This document shows, piece after piece, positions 42,107 through 50,733 of a DNA stretch of 64,000 bases. This DNA is from an uncultured Clostridia bacterium (GTDB lineage: Bacteria > Bacillota > Clostridia > Oscillospirales > Oscillospiraceae), in NCBI GenBank assembly GCA_945948535.1, contig CAMFBN010000001.1, positions 1-64,000 on the forward strand, given 5' to 3'. Under the pieces are notes generated by a model. The model worked only from the letters and a program-made list of their open reading frames with translations. It made no database searches and was not told where the DNA came from. A program made the position numbers and the translations under genes. Position 1 is the stretch's first letter, and the number at the start of each line of letters is the position of its first letter.

Positions 42107-42886
42107 ATGGAACACACATCAACGGTATTTATCGCCGACAGCGCCGAGGACTTTTGTTCCGGTCTGACTGCTGCTCTGCAGCGCGCCGACGGCTTTCGAG
42201 TTTTGGGAACTGCCGGCGACGGGGAGCAGGCAATTCGCATGATCGAAGAGAAAAAGCCGGATATCCTGGTACTCGACCTAATGCTGGCGAAAAAGGACGG
42301 AATCAGCGTCCTCAAATCCATTGCGAACATGGAGCATAAACCAATCACACTGGCAACCTCCGCTTTTCTTACGGAGTACGTTTCCACAGCAGCGGCAAAC
42401 TTAGGCGTCCGCTACCTGATGCTGAAGCCCTGCGACATGGCTGCGCTGGTTGAGCGGTTGGAGGAAATCCGAGGTGGGGAGAGCCTTCGGTATCCTGCCG
42501 CCCGCCGTTCTGACAAGGTCAGCATTGAGACTCTTGTAACCAATATCATCCACGAGATCGGCGTCCCCGCCCATATCAAGGGCTACCAGTATCTGCGGGA
42601 GGCAATCATCATTGCCGTGAACGACATGGATGTAATCAACGCCATCACGAAGGTGCTGTACCCGGAAGTCGCCAAAACCTTCGGCACCACGCCAAGTAGA
42701 GTGGAGCGGGCCATCCGCCACGCCATTGAAGTGGCCTGGGACCGGGGCGATTTGGACACCCTGCAAAAATTCTTCGGCTACACCGTGTCCAATACCAAGG
42801 GCAAGCCCACCAATTCGGAATTCATCGCGCTTATCGCAGACAAGCTCCAGCTCCAGCTCAAGTCCGCCGAGGCGGCGCAGTATTAA
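42107..42886 (+). CDS. spo0A: Sporulation master regulator Spo0A
   Basis: Response regulator that commits the cell to sporulation. ATG 42107 follows AGGAGAGG; an ATG at 42089 is the alternative. 259 residues. In the receiver domain the phospho-acceptor is Asp57 (DILVLDLML) and the conserved Lys is in LMLKPCD. The N-terminal acidic pocket reads ADSAED, with Ser in place of the usual second Asp. The C-terminal domain has the sigA/sigH-contact and DNA-binding helix-turn-helix: [12 protein letters not shown] and [19 protein letters not shown]. Full length, so the organism is a likely spore-former. Confidence 0.96.
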   Translation: MEHTSTVFIADSAEDFCSGLTAALQRADGFRVLGTAGDGEQAIRMIEEKKPDILVLDLMLAKKDGISVLKSIANMEHKPITLATSAFLTEYVSTAAANLGVRYLMLKPCDMAALVERLEEIRGGESLRYPAARRSDKVSIETLVTNIIHEIGVPAHIKGYQYLREAIIIAVNDMDVINAITKVLYPEVAKTFGTTPSRVERAIRHAIEVAWDRGDLDTLQKFFGYTVSNTKGKPTNSEFIALIADKLQLQLKSAEAAQY

Positions 42887-42961
42887 CGCGGCTTCTTTTC
42901 TCACAGGCCAGGACCACACAGATATGATAACATCGAAAAAATGCATGTTCGCTGCAAAACT

Positions 42962-42990
42962 ACGGCGCCCGGGGGATTCCCGGACGCCGT
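42962..42990. terminator. Convergent terminator between spo0A and the lipoprotein gene
   Basis: An imperfect stem ACGGCG-CCCGGG / CCCGG-ACGCCGT is followed by TCTGTTTC on the plus strand and TAGTTTTGC on the minus strand, so it can serve both convergent genes. Confidence 0.65.
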
Positions 42991-42996
42991 TCTGTT

Positions 42997-44898
42997 TCAG
43001 TCAGCAAGTGATTCCAGATAAGTACCACGCCGAAGCTGCGCCGGGGCACACTTGCGGCAGTAGTAATCTGTCACAAGTCCGCCGGAGGTCTTCTCCGGTT
43101 CGCCGCAGCGAGAGCAGGCAGGGAGCCGCGTGATCTTGTAGTCAAAGACCCAGAAGCCGGAACCGGCGCTGGTGATGCTGCCCCAGGTATGCTCATCGTT
43201 GATGTGATTGCTGATTCTTCTGTAGTTGTAAATATTGGAATCCCGCACCCGAACCATGCCGTCCTCCGTAATCTCCTGGAGCACAATGTAGTGCCCGGCC
43301 CGTGTCCAATAGCCCGGATGCTGGACGGAAATTGCCACATGACCATCCTCCAATCCCTGCCAGGCCGCCGTCGGGTCATAGGTCTGCTCGATCAGATAGA
43401 AGCCCATGCCCGGGGATTCCTTGAAAAAGATCATACCGTCTGTGCCGTGGCGGTGGCTGTAGCCGCCAAAGCGACGGCACATTTCCGGCGGGGACATCAG
43501 TTCATCCGTCATATAGGAGGCCACCATTGCCATGGAGGTGATGCCGCAGCCGTTGGTGCGAATGGGCCAGCCGCCATACATGGTGGTGGGGTAATCCTGC
43601 TGTAAGTACAGGGGAATTTCCGGGAACCGTTCATGGGCAATGTCCGGATACAGCAGCTCCCCAGAAGAAACCAGTGCTTCCGCCTCCGGCAGAACGATGT
43701 CACCGTAGGTGACCTCCATGGGGTAAGCTTCCTTTGCTTTCCGGATCAGCGCTGTCTGCGCATCCCGCTGGGCCTGCTCAGCTGCTTCCACCTCCGAAAC
43801 AGATTCCTTCCCGGAGAAATAGAGAATATGTACTCCATCTTCGCCGTTGACCACCGTAGTGTCTCCCGGCTGGCGCTCCGGCGCAAAGCACCACTGCGCA
43901 ATGTCCTCAGGAAGCTGCTCCTTCAGAACCCGCTGGTAGGCACCGCCGTCCAGCGCAGAGGCAGAATCCTCAGAGTACCAGTGGGCCAGATCCGCGAAGG
44001 TGCTCTCCCGCTGCTTCTCCTGCTTGCTCAGAGGCTTGACCCGGGCGGCAGCCTTCTTCTGAAATGCCGCCATGGCTTCCTCCGCAGTCGTTCCCTCCGT
44101 CTTCAGCAGAATGTGCCGAAAATTTACATAATACGCTCCGTTGACCTCCCCTTCCGTCTCCTCCTGAGGCAGGTCGTAAGTCAACTGGGTAAAGTACATA
44201 TACGCCCGGTTCAGTTCCTCCACCATCTGTGTCAGGCTCTGCGTATCGGTACCAAACGCCTGCCGGGCCAGCGTATCCGTGTCCGCGCAATTCTTTTCCT
44301 GCGCCAGCGCGTTCAGGGTTTCAGGAATGGCATCCAGGTACGCCTGGTGCATGGAGTTGGGCGAATAATAAGGATCGTAGCCATATAAATACTTTGTTGC
44401 CGGCATTCCCTGCATATACTCTTCATAAAGATGATCGGCAGGCTGATAGGCTTCCTCCGTTTCCAGCGGGACAGCCGCGCTCTGCTCATTCAGCGCCGCC
44501 GCAGTGTGCCAGGCGTTCAGCGCCTGCCGCAGGAAATACTGCTGCCAGCTGTTCACGGCATCATCCACGCCGCAGCGCTGTGTGTCCAGCGGAGCCGTGT
44601 AATCCGGTGCATCCTGCCCCTTGGTCTGACAGTACTGCGCCGCCTCAGCCCAATACCACGCCGCCAGCTGCCCGTTGGTGAGCGTCTGCTTTCCCATGCT
44701 GGCAATGACCGTTTGTTCCTTCCCCTGACCGGTATAGCTGCCCTTGCAGGTCACGTTCTTCGGGTCGCCATCCGATGGGACAGTCGCCGCAGGTACGGTT
44801 TCCGCGGGAGCTGCAGTTTCAACCGCCGGTGTATCATCTATCTTCGCGCATCCGCATAAAATCAGCGCCGTCAGCAGCAACGCACAAATTCTTTTCAC
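42997..44898 (-). CDS. Lipoprotein with parvulin-type PPIase and C39-like peptidase domains
   Basis: 633 residues from GTG 44898, 7 nt after GGGAGGG; the ATG at 44913 would lie upstream of that site. A lipoprotein signal peptide (KRICALLLTALILCGC, lipobox LCGC) anchors it outside. Residues about 60-260 are helical, like PrsA/SurA chaperones. About 265-385 form a PpiC/parvulin domain (YVNFRHILLKTEG, FADLAHWYSEDSASALDGG, NGEDGVHILYFSG). About 450-600 form a C39-like papain-fold domain with Cys in TNGCGITSMAMVASYM and His in RAGHYIVLQEI. A final CxxC pair (CSRC...CRKC) closes it. It probably folds and processes exported proteins; the fusion is unusual. Confidence 0.85.
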   Translation of the reverse strand: MKRICALLLTALILCGCAKIDDTPAVETAAPAETVPAATVPSDGDPKNVTCKGSYTGQGKEQTVIASMGKQTLTNGQLAAWYWAEAAQYCQTKGQDAPDYTAPLDTQRCGVDDAVNSWQQYFLRQALNAWHTAAALNEQSAAVPLETEEAYQPADHLYEEYMQGMPATKYLYGYDPYYSPNSMHQAYLDAIPETLNALAQEKNCADTDTLARQAFGTDTQSLTQMVEELNRAYMYFTQLTYDLPQEETEGEVNGAYYVNFRHILLKTEGTTAEEAMAAFQKKAAARVKPLSKQEKQRESTFADLAHWYSEDSASALDGGAYQRVLKEQLPEDIAQWCFAPERQPGDTTVVNGEDGVHILYFSGKESVSEVEAAEQAQRDAQTALIRKAKEAYPMEVTYGDIVLPEAEALVSSGELLYPDIAHERFPEIPLYLQQDYPTTMYGGWPIRTNGCGITSMAMVASYMTDELMSPPEMCRRFGGYSHRHGTDGMIFFKESPGMGFYLIEQTYDPTAAWQGLEDGHVAISVQHPGYWTRAGHYIVLQEITEDGMVRVRDSNIYNYRRISNHINDEHTWGSITSAGSGFWVFDYKITRLPACSRCGEPEKTSGGLVTDYYCRKCAPAQLRRGTYLESLAD

Positions 44899-44931
44899 AG
44901 GATACCCTCCCATTTTTTGACATACCGGGAT

Positions 44932-44960
44932 AGTTTACCACAAACTCCGTTAAATTGCAA
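44932..44960 (-). promoter_or_regulatory. Promoter of the lipoprotein gene
   Basis: Minus strand -35 TTGCAA (44955-44960), 17 bp, -10 TAAACT (44932-44937), about 34 nt before the GTG start. Confidence 0.55.
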
Positions 44961-45010
44961 TCATTTCCATACATTTTTCTGTTCTGTCGTCCTATTTTCA
45001 GGATTGGGGG

Positions 45011-45038
45011 TTGCTTTTTTCTGGAATTCGTGTATAAT
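45011..45038 (+). promoter_or_regulatory. tRNA-Pro promoter
   Basis: -35 TTGCTT (45011-45016), 16 bp, perfect -10 TATAAT (45033-45038), 24 nt before the mature 5' end of the tRNA. Confidence 0.75.
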
Positions 45039-45062
45039 GAGCACATTGATCCAGTTGAATAT

Positions 45063-45138
45063 CCGGGTGTGGCCCAGTTGGTAGGGCGCTTGATTTGGGT
45101 TCAAGATGCCGGGAGTTCGAATCTCCCCACTCGGACCA
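45063..45138 (+). tRNA. tRNA-Pro (anticodon UGG)
   Basis: 76 nt including an encoded CCA. The acceptor stem is CCGGGTG / CACTCGG (one G-U pair), D-stem GCCC/GGGC, anticodon stem CTTGA/TCAAG with loop TTTGGGT (anticodon TGG), and T-stem GGGAG/CTCCC around TTCGAAT. Complete cloverleaf. Confidence 0.97.
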
Positions 45139-45181
45139 AACGCCTCTGAAATAGCTAATTTCAGAGGCGTTTTCTATTTTT
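45138..45181 (+). terminator. Intrinsic terminator of tRNA-Pro
   Basis: A perfect 15-bp stem AAACGCCTCTGAAAT / ATTTCAGAGGCGTTT with a 5-nt loop, followed by TCTATTTTT, directly after the tRNA. Confidence 0.9.
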
Positions 45182-45212
45182 GTGCCACATACTTTCAAGG
45201 AGGATTTGCGTT

Positions 45213-45686
45213 ATGGCTATTCTTACTTTCTCTGATGTCCTGGAAAAAGTCGGGCTTGATCCCACCCGCGTCAAATTAATTCGCCATGCGCTGTCTGATA
45301 AGGGCTTCAAAAAATGTTACGATAAGGACATGGTTTTGGAATATACCTGCCAGCAGAATACGGGATTCAGCCAGAACTATGACTATTGGTGTATATTTAT
45401 CAGTGACAAAAGTACCCATGCTAAATTCTGGGGATGCTACAAGGTACTGGGTTCTATTCCGGATACGCCTGATGCCATACCCGAAGGTTTTCCACTTCCA
45501 GAGGCTTTCAAAGGAGAAGGTGCGTTCTATCAGCTGGAACACGTGAATCTTCTGGCGGAATATGAGAATCTTTTGACGATCGATTGGGGCACTGGAACAC
45601 GTGCGTGGCATCAAAGAGGCAGCAATCAAAAGTCTATCATCTCCATCCAATCAGACTCAAAGAAGATGACATTATCTCAGCGTTAA
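45213..45686 (+). CDS. Truncated GIY-YIG nuclease family protein (N-terminal region only)
   Basis: ATG 45213 lies 8 nt after AAGGAGG. 157 residues: MAILTFSDVLEKVGLDPTRV, then YDYWCIFISDKSTHAKFWGC and AEYENLLTIDWGTGTRAWHQ. From memory this is the DNA-binding-like front half of a Firmicutes GIY-YIG nuclease family whose members run to about 300 residues. Here the frame ends at KKMTLSQR before any GIY-YIG catalytic motif, and none follows in the next 500 nt. It is probably a decayed gene, although the small protein may still be made. Confidence 0.6.
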   Translation: MAILTFSDVLEKVGLDPTRVKLIRHALSDKGFKKCYDKDMVLEYTCQQNTGFSQNYDYWCIFISDKSTHAKFWGCYKVLGSIPDTPDAIPEGFPLPEAFKGEGAFYQLEHVNLLAEYENLLTIDWGTGTRAWHQRGSNQKSIISIQSDSKKMTLSQR

Positions 45687-45740
45687 TTGAATTGAGATAA
45701 CTTTTGGTCTATATCATTTCTGGTATTCCGACTCCCATTC

Positions 45741-45807
45741 GGTTACAAGTTAGGGTGCTAGGTTACAGCCATAGACCCTCGGTTACAAAATCTGGAGTGC
45801 GGTTACA
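45741..45807. repeat. Four GGTTACA heptamers at exact 20-bp spacing
   Basis: GGTTACA occurs at 45741, 45761, 45781 and 45801. The 13-bp spacers differ in sequence, so only the heptamer and its phase are conserved. The arrangement (about two helical turns) looks like a set of protein-binding sites, for example iteron- or transposase-type sites. It lies just after the truncated GIY-YIG gene. Confidence 0.75.
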
Positions 45808-45859
45808 GCCCCCTGGACGCTATCGCAGATTGTATCCATAAGTACCACCTTTTCCATTG

Positions 45860-45892
45860 AAAACGGCTGATTTCGCAAAAATCAGCCGTTTT
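45860..45892. terminator. Bidirectional hairpin terminator
   Basis: A perfect 14-bp stem AAAACGGCTGATTT / AAATCAGCCGTTTT with a CGCAA loop, with T-rich sequence on both exits. Confidence 0.8.
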
Positions 45893-46287
45893 CTTAACTT
45901 TTTCCACATAATCCGCGTTCTCTAGTGGTGACTGGCCACACAAGGACATTATCTCTTTTCCAGAGTTCCCCGAACATTCTAATGTATGATATTATCAATT
46001 TACTGCTGAAAACATATCCTTTTGCTACTTTCCGGCGCCTTTTACTTGACCACTCCAGAATCACTATTTTGAGAGCTGCGAGAATCATTTCCCGCAGCTC
46101 CTTTTCTTTGTTTATTGCGTAGCAATTATTGGAATTATACCTCCGACTCACCTGACCAATAAAGTCCATAAGCGGGAAGCATTTCCGGATATCATGGACG
46201 AAATCATCCCTTAGAATGATTCTGGCACTTTTTCCTGTGCGGTATTGCCTTCCGTCCTACAGTTGTGCTGCTGCGATAGATTATGGC
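45893..46287. other. Intergenic DNA, possibly decayed mobile-element sequence
   Basis: A minus-strand frame of 91 codons (45894-46169) exists but has no ribosome binding site and no recognisable motif, so I do not call it a gene. A 7-bp hairpin (AGCTGCG...CGCAGCT) lies near 46078-46103. The low-GC composition relative to the flanking genes suggests foreign or decayed DNA. Nothing else seen. Confidence 0.4.
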
Positions 46288-46317
46288 TTGCATTTCAGGG
46301 TTGAAATATGCTATCAT
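46288..46317 (+). promoter_or_regulatory. Promoter of the CDP-sugar operon
   Basis: -35 TTGCAT (46288-46293), 18 bp, -10 TATCAT (46312-46317), about 97 nt before rfbG. The spacing and boxes are moderate matches. Confidence 0.5.
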
Positions 46318-46413
46318 TAGATGTAAACAAAACGGTGTGACGGCCCCATGGGAGTTCGCTGTAACTGCGCGGTACCTGCGCATGACCCATCAAACGAAAA
46401 GGAAGGCGCTGAC

Positions 46414-47481
46414 ATGGATTTCGATATCCACTTTTACAAAGGGAAGCGTGTGCTCGTAACAGGGCACACCGGTTTCAAGGGCTCGTGGCTGTGCCGTATG
46501 CTGGTAAACGCCGGTGCCATCGTAACCGGCTACGGCCTGGAGCCAGCCGCGCAGCCAAATCTGTATCAACGCGCCGGCCTGGAAGGACGCATGACCAGCG
46601 TCATCGGCGATATCCGGGACTTTGACCACTTAAGCCGGGTTTTTGACGAGGCCCGGCCGGAGCTTGTGCTGCACCTGGCGGCCCAGCCCATTGTCCGGGA
46701 GTCCTACAAGGATCCCCGCTATACATACGAAACCAATGTGATGGGTACGGTAAACCTGCTGGAATGCGTGCGGCTACACCCCTGCGTCAGAAGCGTGCTC
46801 AACGTCACCACCGATAAGGTTTATCAAAACCGGGAATGGTGCTGGGGCTACCGGGAGGACGAACCACTGGACGGCTTCGACCCCTATAGCAACAGCAAAA
46901 GCTGCTCCGAGCTGGTGACCCATGCCTACATCGGCAGCTTTTGGGGGGACGGTTCCGTCGCCGTCTCCACCGCCCGGGCGGGCAACGTCATCGGCGGCGG
47001 GGATTTTGCCAATGACCGCATTATTCCCGACTGCGTGCGGGCCATGGCGGCAGGGAAACCCATCGGTGTCAGGAATCCCCATTCTACCCGGCCCTACCAG
47101 CACGTTCTGGAACCGCTTACAGTCTATCTGATGATCGCTGCAAGACAGTACGAAAATCCCGCTCTCCAAGGCTGCTACAACGTCGGCCCCGACGAGTGCG
47201 ACTGCATGACCACCGGTCAGCTGGTTTCGCTGTTCTGCACATGCTGGGGCGATAACGCCCGTTGGGAAAATCAGGCAGAGGCCAACGCCCCCCATGAAGC
47301 GAACTATTTGAAGCTGGATTGCAGCCGTCTGAAGTCCACCTTCGGCTGGCAGCCCCGGTGGCATATGGACACCTGTATGGAAATGGTCTGCCGGTTCAGC
47401 AAGCTCTGGCTGACAGGCGGAGACATCCCGGCGGAAATGGATCGGGAAATCAGAGAATTTTTGGAGGATACCAATGGCTGA
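46414..47481 (+). CDS. rfbG: CDP-glucose 4,6-dehydratase
   Basis: Converts CDP-glucose to CDP-4-keto-6-deoxyglucose. ATG 46414 follows AAAAGGAAGG; 355 residues of the extended SDR fold. NAD-binding motif VLVTGHTGFKGSWLCRML, family blocks AAQPIVRESYKDPRYTYETN and VTTDKVYQNREW, catalytic Tyr/Lys in YSNSKSCSELVTHAY. The gene overlaps rfbH by 8 bp, so the two steps are co-translated. Confidence 0.95.
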   Translation: MDFDIHFYKGKRVLVTGHTGFKGSWLCRMLVNAGAIVTGYGLEPAAQPNLYQRAGLEGRMTSVIGDIRDFDHLSRVFDEARPELVLHLAAQPIVRESYKDPRYTYETNVMGTVNLLECVRLHPCVRSVLNVTTDKVYQNREWCWGYREDEPLDGFDPYSNSKSCSELVTHAYIGSFWGDGSVAVSTARAGNVIGGGDFANDRIIPDCVRAMAAGKPIGVRNPHSTRPYQHVLEPLTVYLMIAARQYENPALQGCYNVGPDECDCMTTGQLVSLFCTCWGDNARWENQAEANAPHEANYLKLDCSRLKSTFGWQPRWHMDTCMEMVCRFSKLWLTGGDIPAEMDREIREFLEDTNG

Positions 47482-48817
47482 CTGGAAAAATGAAGAACAG
47501 GCCCGGGAGCAGATCAAGGCCCTTGTAACGGAATATTATCACGATTTTAAGGAAAAGAAGGAACCCTTTCACCCCGGCGACCGGATCAGCTACGCTTCCC
47601 GGGTGTTCGACGAGAAGGAGATGTGCGCTCTGACCGATGCCATGCTGGATTTCTGGCTGACCACCGGCCGGTTTTCGGAGGAATTTGAACGGGAATTTGC
47701 CAAATGGCTTGGCGTTAAGTATGCCCACCTGGTGAACAGCGGTTCCTCCGCAAATCTGATCGCCTTTACCGTTCTGACAGCCCCGGAGCTGGGCGAGCGT
47801 CAGATCAAGCGGGGGGACGAGGTCATTACCGTAGCCTGCGGCTTCCCCACTACGGTAACGCCCATTCTGCAATACGGCGCAGTGCCGGTGTTTGTGGACG
47901 TGACGGTGCCCCAGTATAACATCAATGTGACGAAGCTGGAAGCTGCCCTCAGCGAAAAAACCAAGGCCGTGATGGTCGCCCATACCCTGGGCAACCCCTT
48001 CGACCTTGCCGCCGTGAAGGCCTTCTGCGACAAGCACAACCTATGGCTGGTGGAGGACAACTGTGACGCGCTGGGCAGCGAATATACCATCGGCGGCGAG
48101 ACTCGGTTCACCGGCGCCTGGGGTGACATCGGCACCTCCAGCTTCTATCCGCCCCATCATATGACCATGGGTGAGGGCGGCTGCGTGTACACCAATAACC
48201 CCATACTGCACCGGCTGATTCTGTCCTACCGGGACTGGGGCAGGGACTGCGTGTGTCCCTCCGGTCAGGACAATTTCTGCCGCCACCGGTTTGACGGACA
48301 GTACGGTCAGCTGCCTCAGGGCTACGATCACAAATACGTATACAGCCACTTCGGCTATAACCTGAAGGTCACGGATATGCAGGCCGCCATCGGCTGCGAG
48401 CAGCTGAAGAAATTCCCCAGCTTCATCGAGCGGCGGCGACACAACTGGCAGCGGCTGCGCGGGGCGCTGGAGCCGATCTCGGACAGGGTGATCCTCCCTG
48501 AGCCTGCGGAAAACAGCGACCCTTCCTGGTTCGGCTTCCTGATCTCCGTGAAGCCGGACAGCGGCCTTGACCGCAACGCCGTAACCCGGTACATCGAGGC
48601 CCACAACGTCCAGACCCGGCTGCTGTTCTCCGGCAACCTGATCAGGCACCCCTGCTTTGACCAGATTCGCGGCACAGACGCGTACCGGGTGGCAGGCTCG
48701 CTGGAGGTTACGGATTTCATCATGAGAAGCACCTTTTGGGTGGGCGTATATCCCGGCATGACCGATGAAATGATCGACTATATGGCGCAAACCATCATCG
48801 AGGCTGTCAGCCGGTAA
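47474..48817 (+). CDS. rfbH: CDP-4-keto-6-deoxyglucose 3-dehydrase (E1, RfbH)
   Basis: A PMP-dependent [2Fe-2S] enzyme that removes the C3 hydroxyl of CDP-4-keto-6-deoxyglucose. 447 residues of the DegT/DnrJ/EryC1 fold. The PLP-lysine is replaced by His in YPPHHMTMGEGGCVYTNN, the hallmark of this dehydrase. The cluster cysteines lie in DWGRDCVCPSGQDNFCRHRF. E1 needs an iron-sulfur flavin reductase (RfbI/E3), which is not in this window. It is followed after 9 nt by the transketolase pair. Confidence 0.95.
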   Translation: MADWKNEEQAREQIKALVTEYYHDFKEKKEPFHPGDRISYASRVFDEKEMCALTDAMLDFWLTTGRFSEEFEREFAKWLGVKYAHLVNSGSSANLIAFTVLTAPELGERQIKRGDEVITVACGFPTTVTPILQYGAVPVFVDVTVPQYNINVTKLEAALSEKTKAVMVAHTLGNPFDLAAVKAFCDKHNLWLVEDNCDALGSEYTIGGETRFTGAWGDIGTSSFYPPHHMTMGEGGCVYTNNPILHRLILSYRDWGRDCVCPSGQDNFCRHRFDGQYGQLPQGYDHKYVYSHFGYNLKVTDMQAAIGCEQLKKFPSFIERRRHNWQRLRGALEPISDRVILPEPAENSDPSWFGFLISVKPDSGLDRNAVTRYIEAHNVQTRLLFSGNLIRHPCFDQIRGTDAYRVAGSLEVTDFIMRSTFWVGVYPGMTDEMIDYMAQTIIEAVSR

Positions 48818-48826
48818 GAGGGTACT

Positions 48827-49669
48827 ATGAGAAAAGACATATCGGTTCGGGAGCTTGAGGACGCGGCGCTGGAGATACGCCGCAACCTTGTGAAATTGTG
48901 TAACCACGAAGCCATCCATATCGGCGGGGATCTGTCGATCACGGATGTCATGACCGTTCTGTGGCAGTATCAAATGAATTATAATCCTAAGGATGTGGAT
49001 GATGAAACCAGAGATCGGTTTGTCCTGTCAAAAGGGCACGCGTCTGCAGTAACCAGCTTTAATCAGGCTGCCATCGGATGCTTTGAGACAAATGAGGTAA
49101 TCCGGGAATATGCCACGGATGAAGGCCGCTTTTCCATGCACTCATGTAATCTGGTAAATCCCTTTGTAGAGGTTTCCACCGGCTCTCTGGGACTTGGCTT
49201 CCCGGTCGCCTGCGGGATGGCTGCGGGTTTACGGCTGAAGGGCAATCGGACAAGCCGGGTATATGTCGTCATGGGCGACGGCGAGCAGTCCGAAGGTTCT
49301 GTCTGGGAGGCTGCCATGAATGCCGCGCACTGCCGTCTGGGGAATCTGGTAGCAATTGTGGACAACAACGAACTCGAAGCGGACGGCACCATCGATGAAA
49401 TAACCGGACTTGGGGATATCGCCGCAAAATATCGCGTGTTCGGCTGGAACGTCAGGGAATTTGATGGGAATAACATTGCTGAAATCAAACGACAGTTTGA
49501 CGCGCTGCCGCCGGCAGATTCGGATCAGCCCACAATTTTTATCTGCCATACCGTGAAGGGTAAAGGTGTTTCCTTTATGGAAAACCAGCTTCGCTGGCAT
49601 GCAGGAAAACTGTCAGATGCGCTGTATGAACAGGCGATGCGGGAATTGGCCCCAAATGAGGAAGCGTGA
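48827..49669 (+). CDS. Transketolase-like protein, N-terminal (ThDP-binding) subunit
   Basis: 280 residues. The thiamine diphosphate motif is GDGEQSEGSVWEAAMN...VDNNELEADG (about 145-190), and the substrate-side block RFVLSKGHASAVTSF lies near residue 65. It ends before the pyrimidine domain, which is encoded by the next gene 3 nt later. Split transketolases of this type transfer two-carbon units. In a nucleotide-sugar cluster the acceptor may be a 4-keto sugar rather than a pentose phosphate. That is inference. Confidence 0.9.
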   Translation: MRKDISVRELEDAALEIRRNLVKLCNHEAIHIGGDLSITDVMTVLWQYQMNYNPKDVDDETRDRFVLSKGHASAVTSFNQAAIGCFETNEVIREYATDEGRFSMHSCNLVNPFVEVSTGSLGLGFPVACGMAAGLRLKGNRTSRVYVVMGDGEQSEGSVWEAAMNAAHCRLGNLVAIVDNNELEADGTIDEITGLGDIAAKYRVFGWNVREFDGNNIAEIKRQFDALPPADSDQPTIFICHTVKGKGVSFMENQLRWHAGKLSDALYEQAMRELAPNEEA

Positions 49670-49672
49670 TCT

Positions 49673-50620
49673 ATGAAGGACTGGAATGCAAAGAACTATC
49701 TTCGGGATGTGCTCGGGAATTATATGGCAACACTTGGGCAGAAGGATTCGCGCGTGGTTGTCGTGAATGCGGATCTGATGGGAACGTGCAGAAATCGTAC
49801 CTTTGTAGAGACATTTCCGGAACGTTCCTTCAATGTGGGAATCGCGGAACAGAATCTGATCGGCTTTGCGTCGGGTCTGGCTCACGAAGGCTTTAAGCCG
49901 TTTGCATTTTCCATGGCGCAGTTTATCAGCATGCGGGCCTGCGAACAGGTTCGGACCGATGTGGCCTATGGAAATCTGGATGTGAAACTCATCACCACGT
50001 ACGCCGGTTTGTCCGGCGGAATATCCGGCGCGACGCATTGGACCATTGAGGACATCGGCATTCTCACAGCCATGCCCAATATGGTGGTTATGGAGCCATG
50101 CGACCCAATTCAGGCGAAAAAAATGCTGGATGCCACGCTGGCAGACAGCAGGCCTACCTATATCCGCAGCACTATCGAGCCTGTCCCTTCCATTTACGAC
50201 GAAGACTATTCGTTTGAAATTGGAAAGGCGAGTATTGTGATGGACGGCGATGACGGGGCGTTTCTCTGTTCCGGCGTGACCGTGAAATATGCGGCTGAGG
50301 CGGCAAAACGGATTGCGGAAGTCTGTGGAAAAGCCGTCCGCGTGGTTGATATGCACACCATCAAACCGCTTGACAGGCAAGCGGTTCTGGAAGCGGCAGA
50401 AACGGGCGTTCTTGTTGTGGCGCAGGATCACAACGTGATCGGCGGACTTGGCTACCACGTCGCCGCAGTTCTGGCTCAGGAAGGACTGCGTGTTCGATTC
50501 CGGAATCTTGGCGTTCCGGATGAATATGCCCCTATGGCTCACGCTCCATATCTATATCGAAAGTATGGTTATGACGCAGATGGGCTGTTCAATACAATGA
50601 TGGATCTGATTGGAGAGTAA
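49673..50620 (+). CDS. Transketolase-like protein, C-terminal subunit
   Basis: 315 residues of the pyrimidine-binding and C-terminal domains: FNVGIAEQNLIGFASGLAHE carries the cofactor-activating Glu, FSMAQFISMRACEQVRTDVA follows, and the last domain has GVLVVAQDHNVIGGLGYHV. It follows the N-terminal subunit by 3 nt and must pair with it. A 22-codon remnant and an epimerase gene come next. Confidence 0.92.
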   Translation: MKDWNAKNYLRDVLGNYMATLGQKDSRVVVVNADLMGTCRNRTFVETFPERSFNVGIAEQNLIGFASGLAHEGFKPFAFSMAQFISMRACEQVRTDVAYGNLDVKLITTYAGLSGGISGATHWTIEDIGILTAMPNMVVMEPCDPIQAKKMLDATLADSRPTYIRSTIEPVPSIYDEDYSFEIGKASIVMDGDDGAFLCSGVTVKYAAEAAKRIAEVCGKAVRVVDMHTIKPLDRQAVLEAAETGVLVVAQDHNVIGGLGYHVAAVLAQEGLRVRFRNLGVPDEYAPMAHAPYLYRKYGYDADGLFNTMMDLIGE

Positions 50621-50627
50621 AAGATCA

Positions 50628-50693
50628 ATGAGAGTGATTATCACCGGCGCGACCTGGCGTGGAGCATCACAGCCAAGGCAGGAAGTATTCTGA
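50628..50693 (+). pseudogene. Remnant of a second epimerase start
   Basis: The 21 residues begin MRVIITGATWRG, the start of an NAD-binding SDR epimerase (normally VIITGATGFIG...), and stop at 50691-50693. No Rossmann body follows. It looks like an internally deleted epimerase gene between the transketolase and the intact epimerase. Confidence 0.45.
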
Positions 50694-50733
50694 TCCGCCC
50701 GGCGGAGAAATAAAGAGGAGGTACAAGGCAGAA

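Noticed and set aside
45741-45807. CRISPR array
   Set aside because: Repeat is only 7 bp and the period 20 bp, far below CRISPR repeat and spacer sizes; no cas genes nearby.
45894-46169. 91-codon minus-strand frame
   Set aside because: No ribosome site and no recognisable motif; left as uncertain intergenic sequence.
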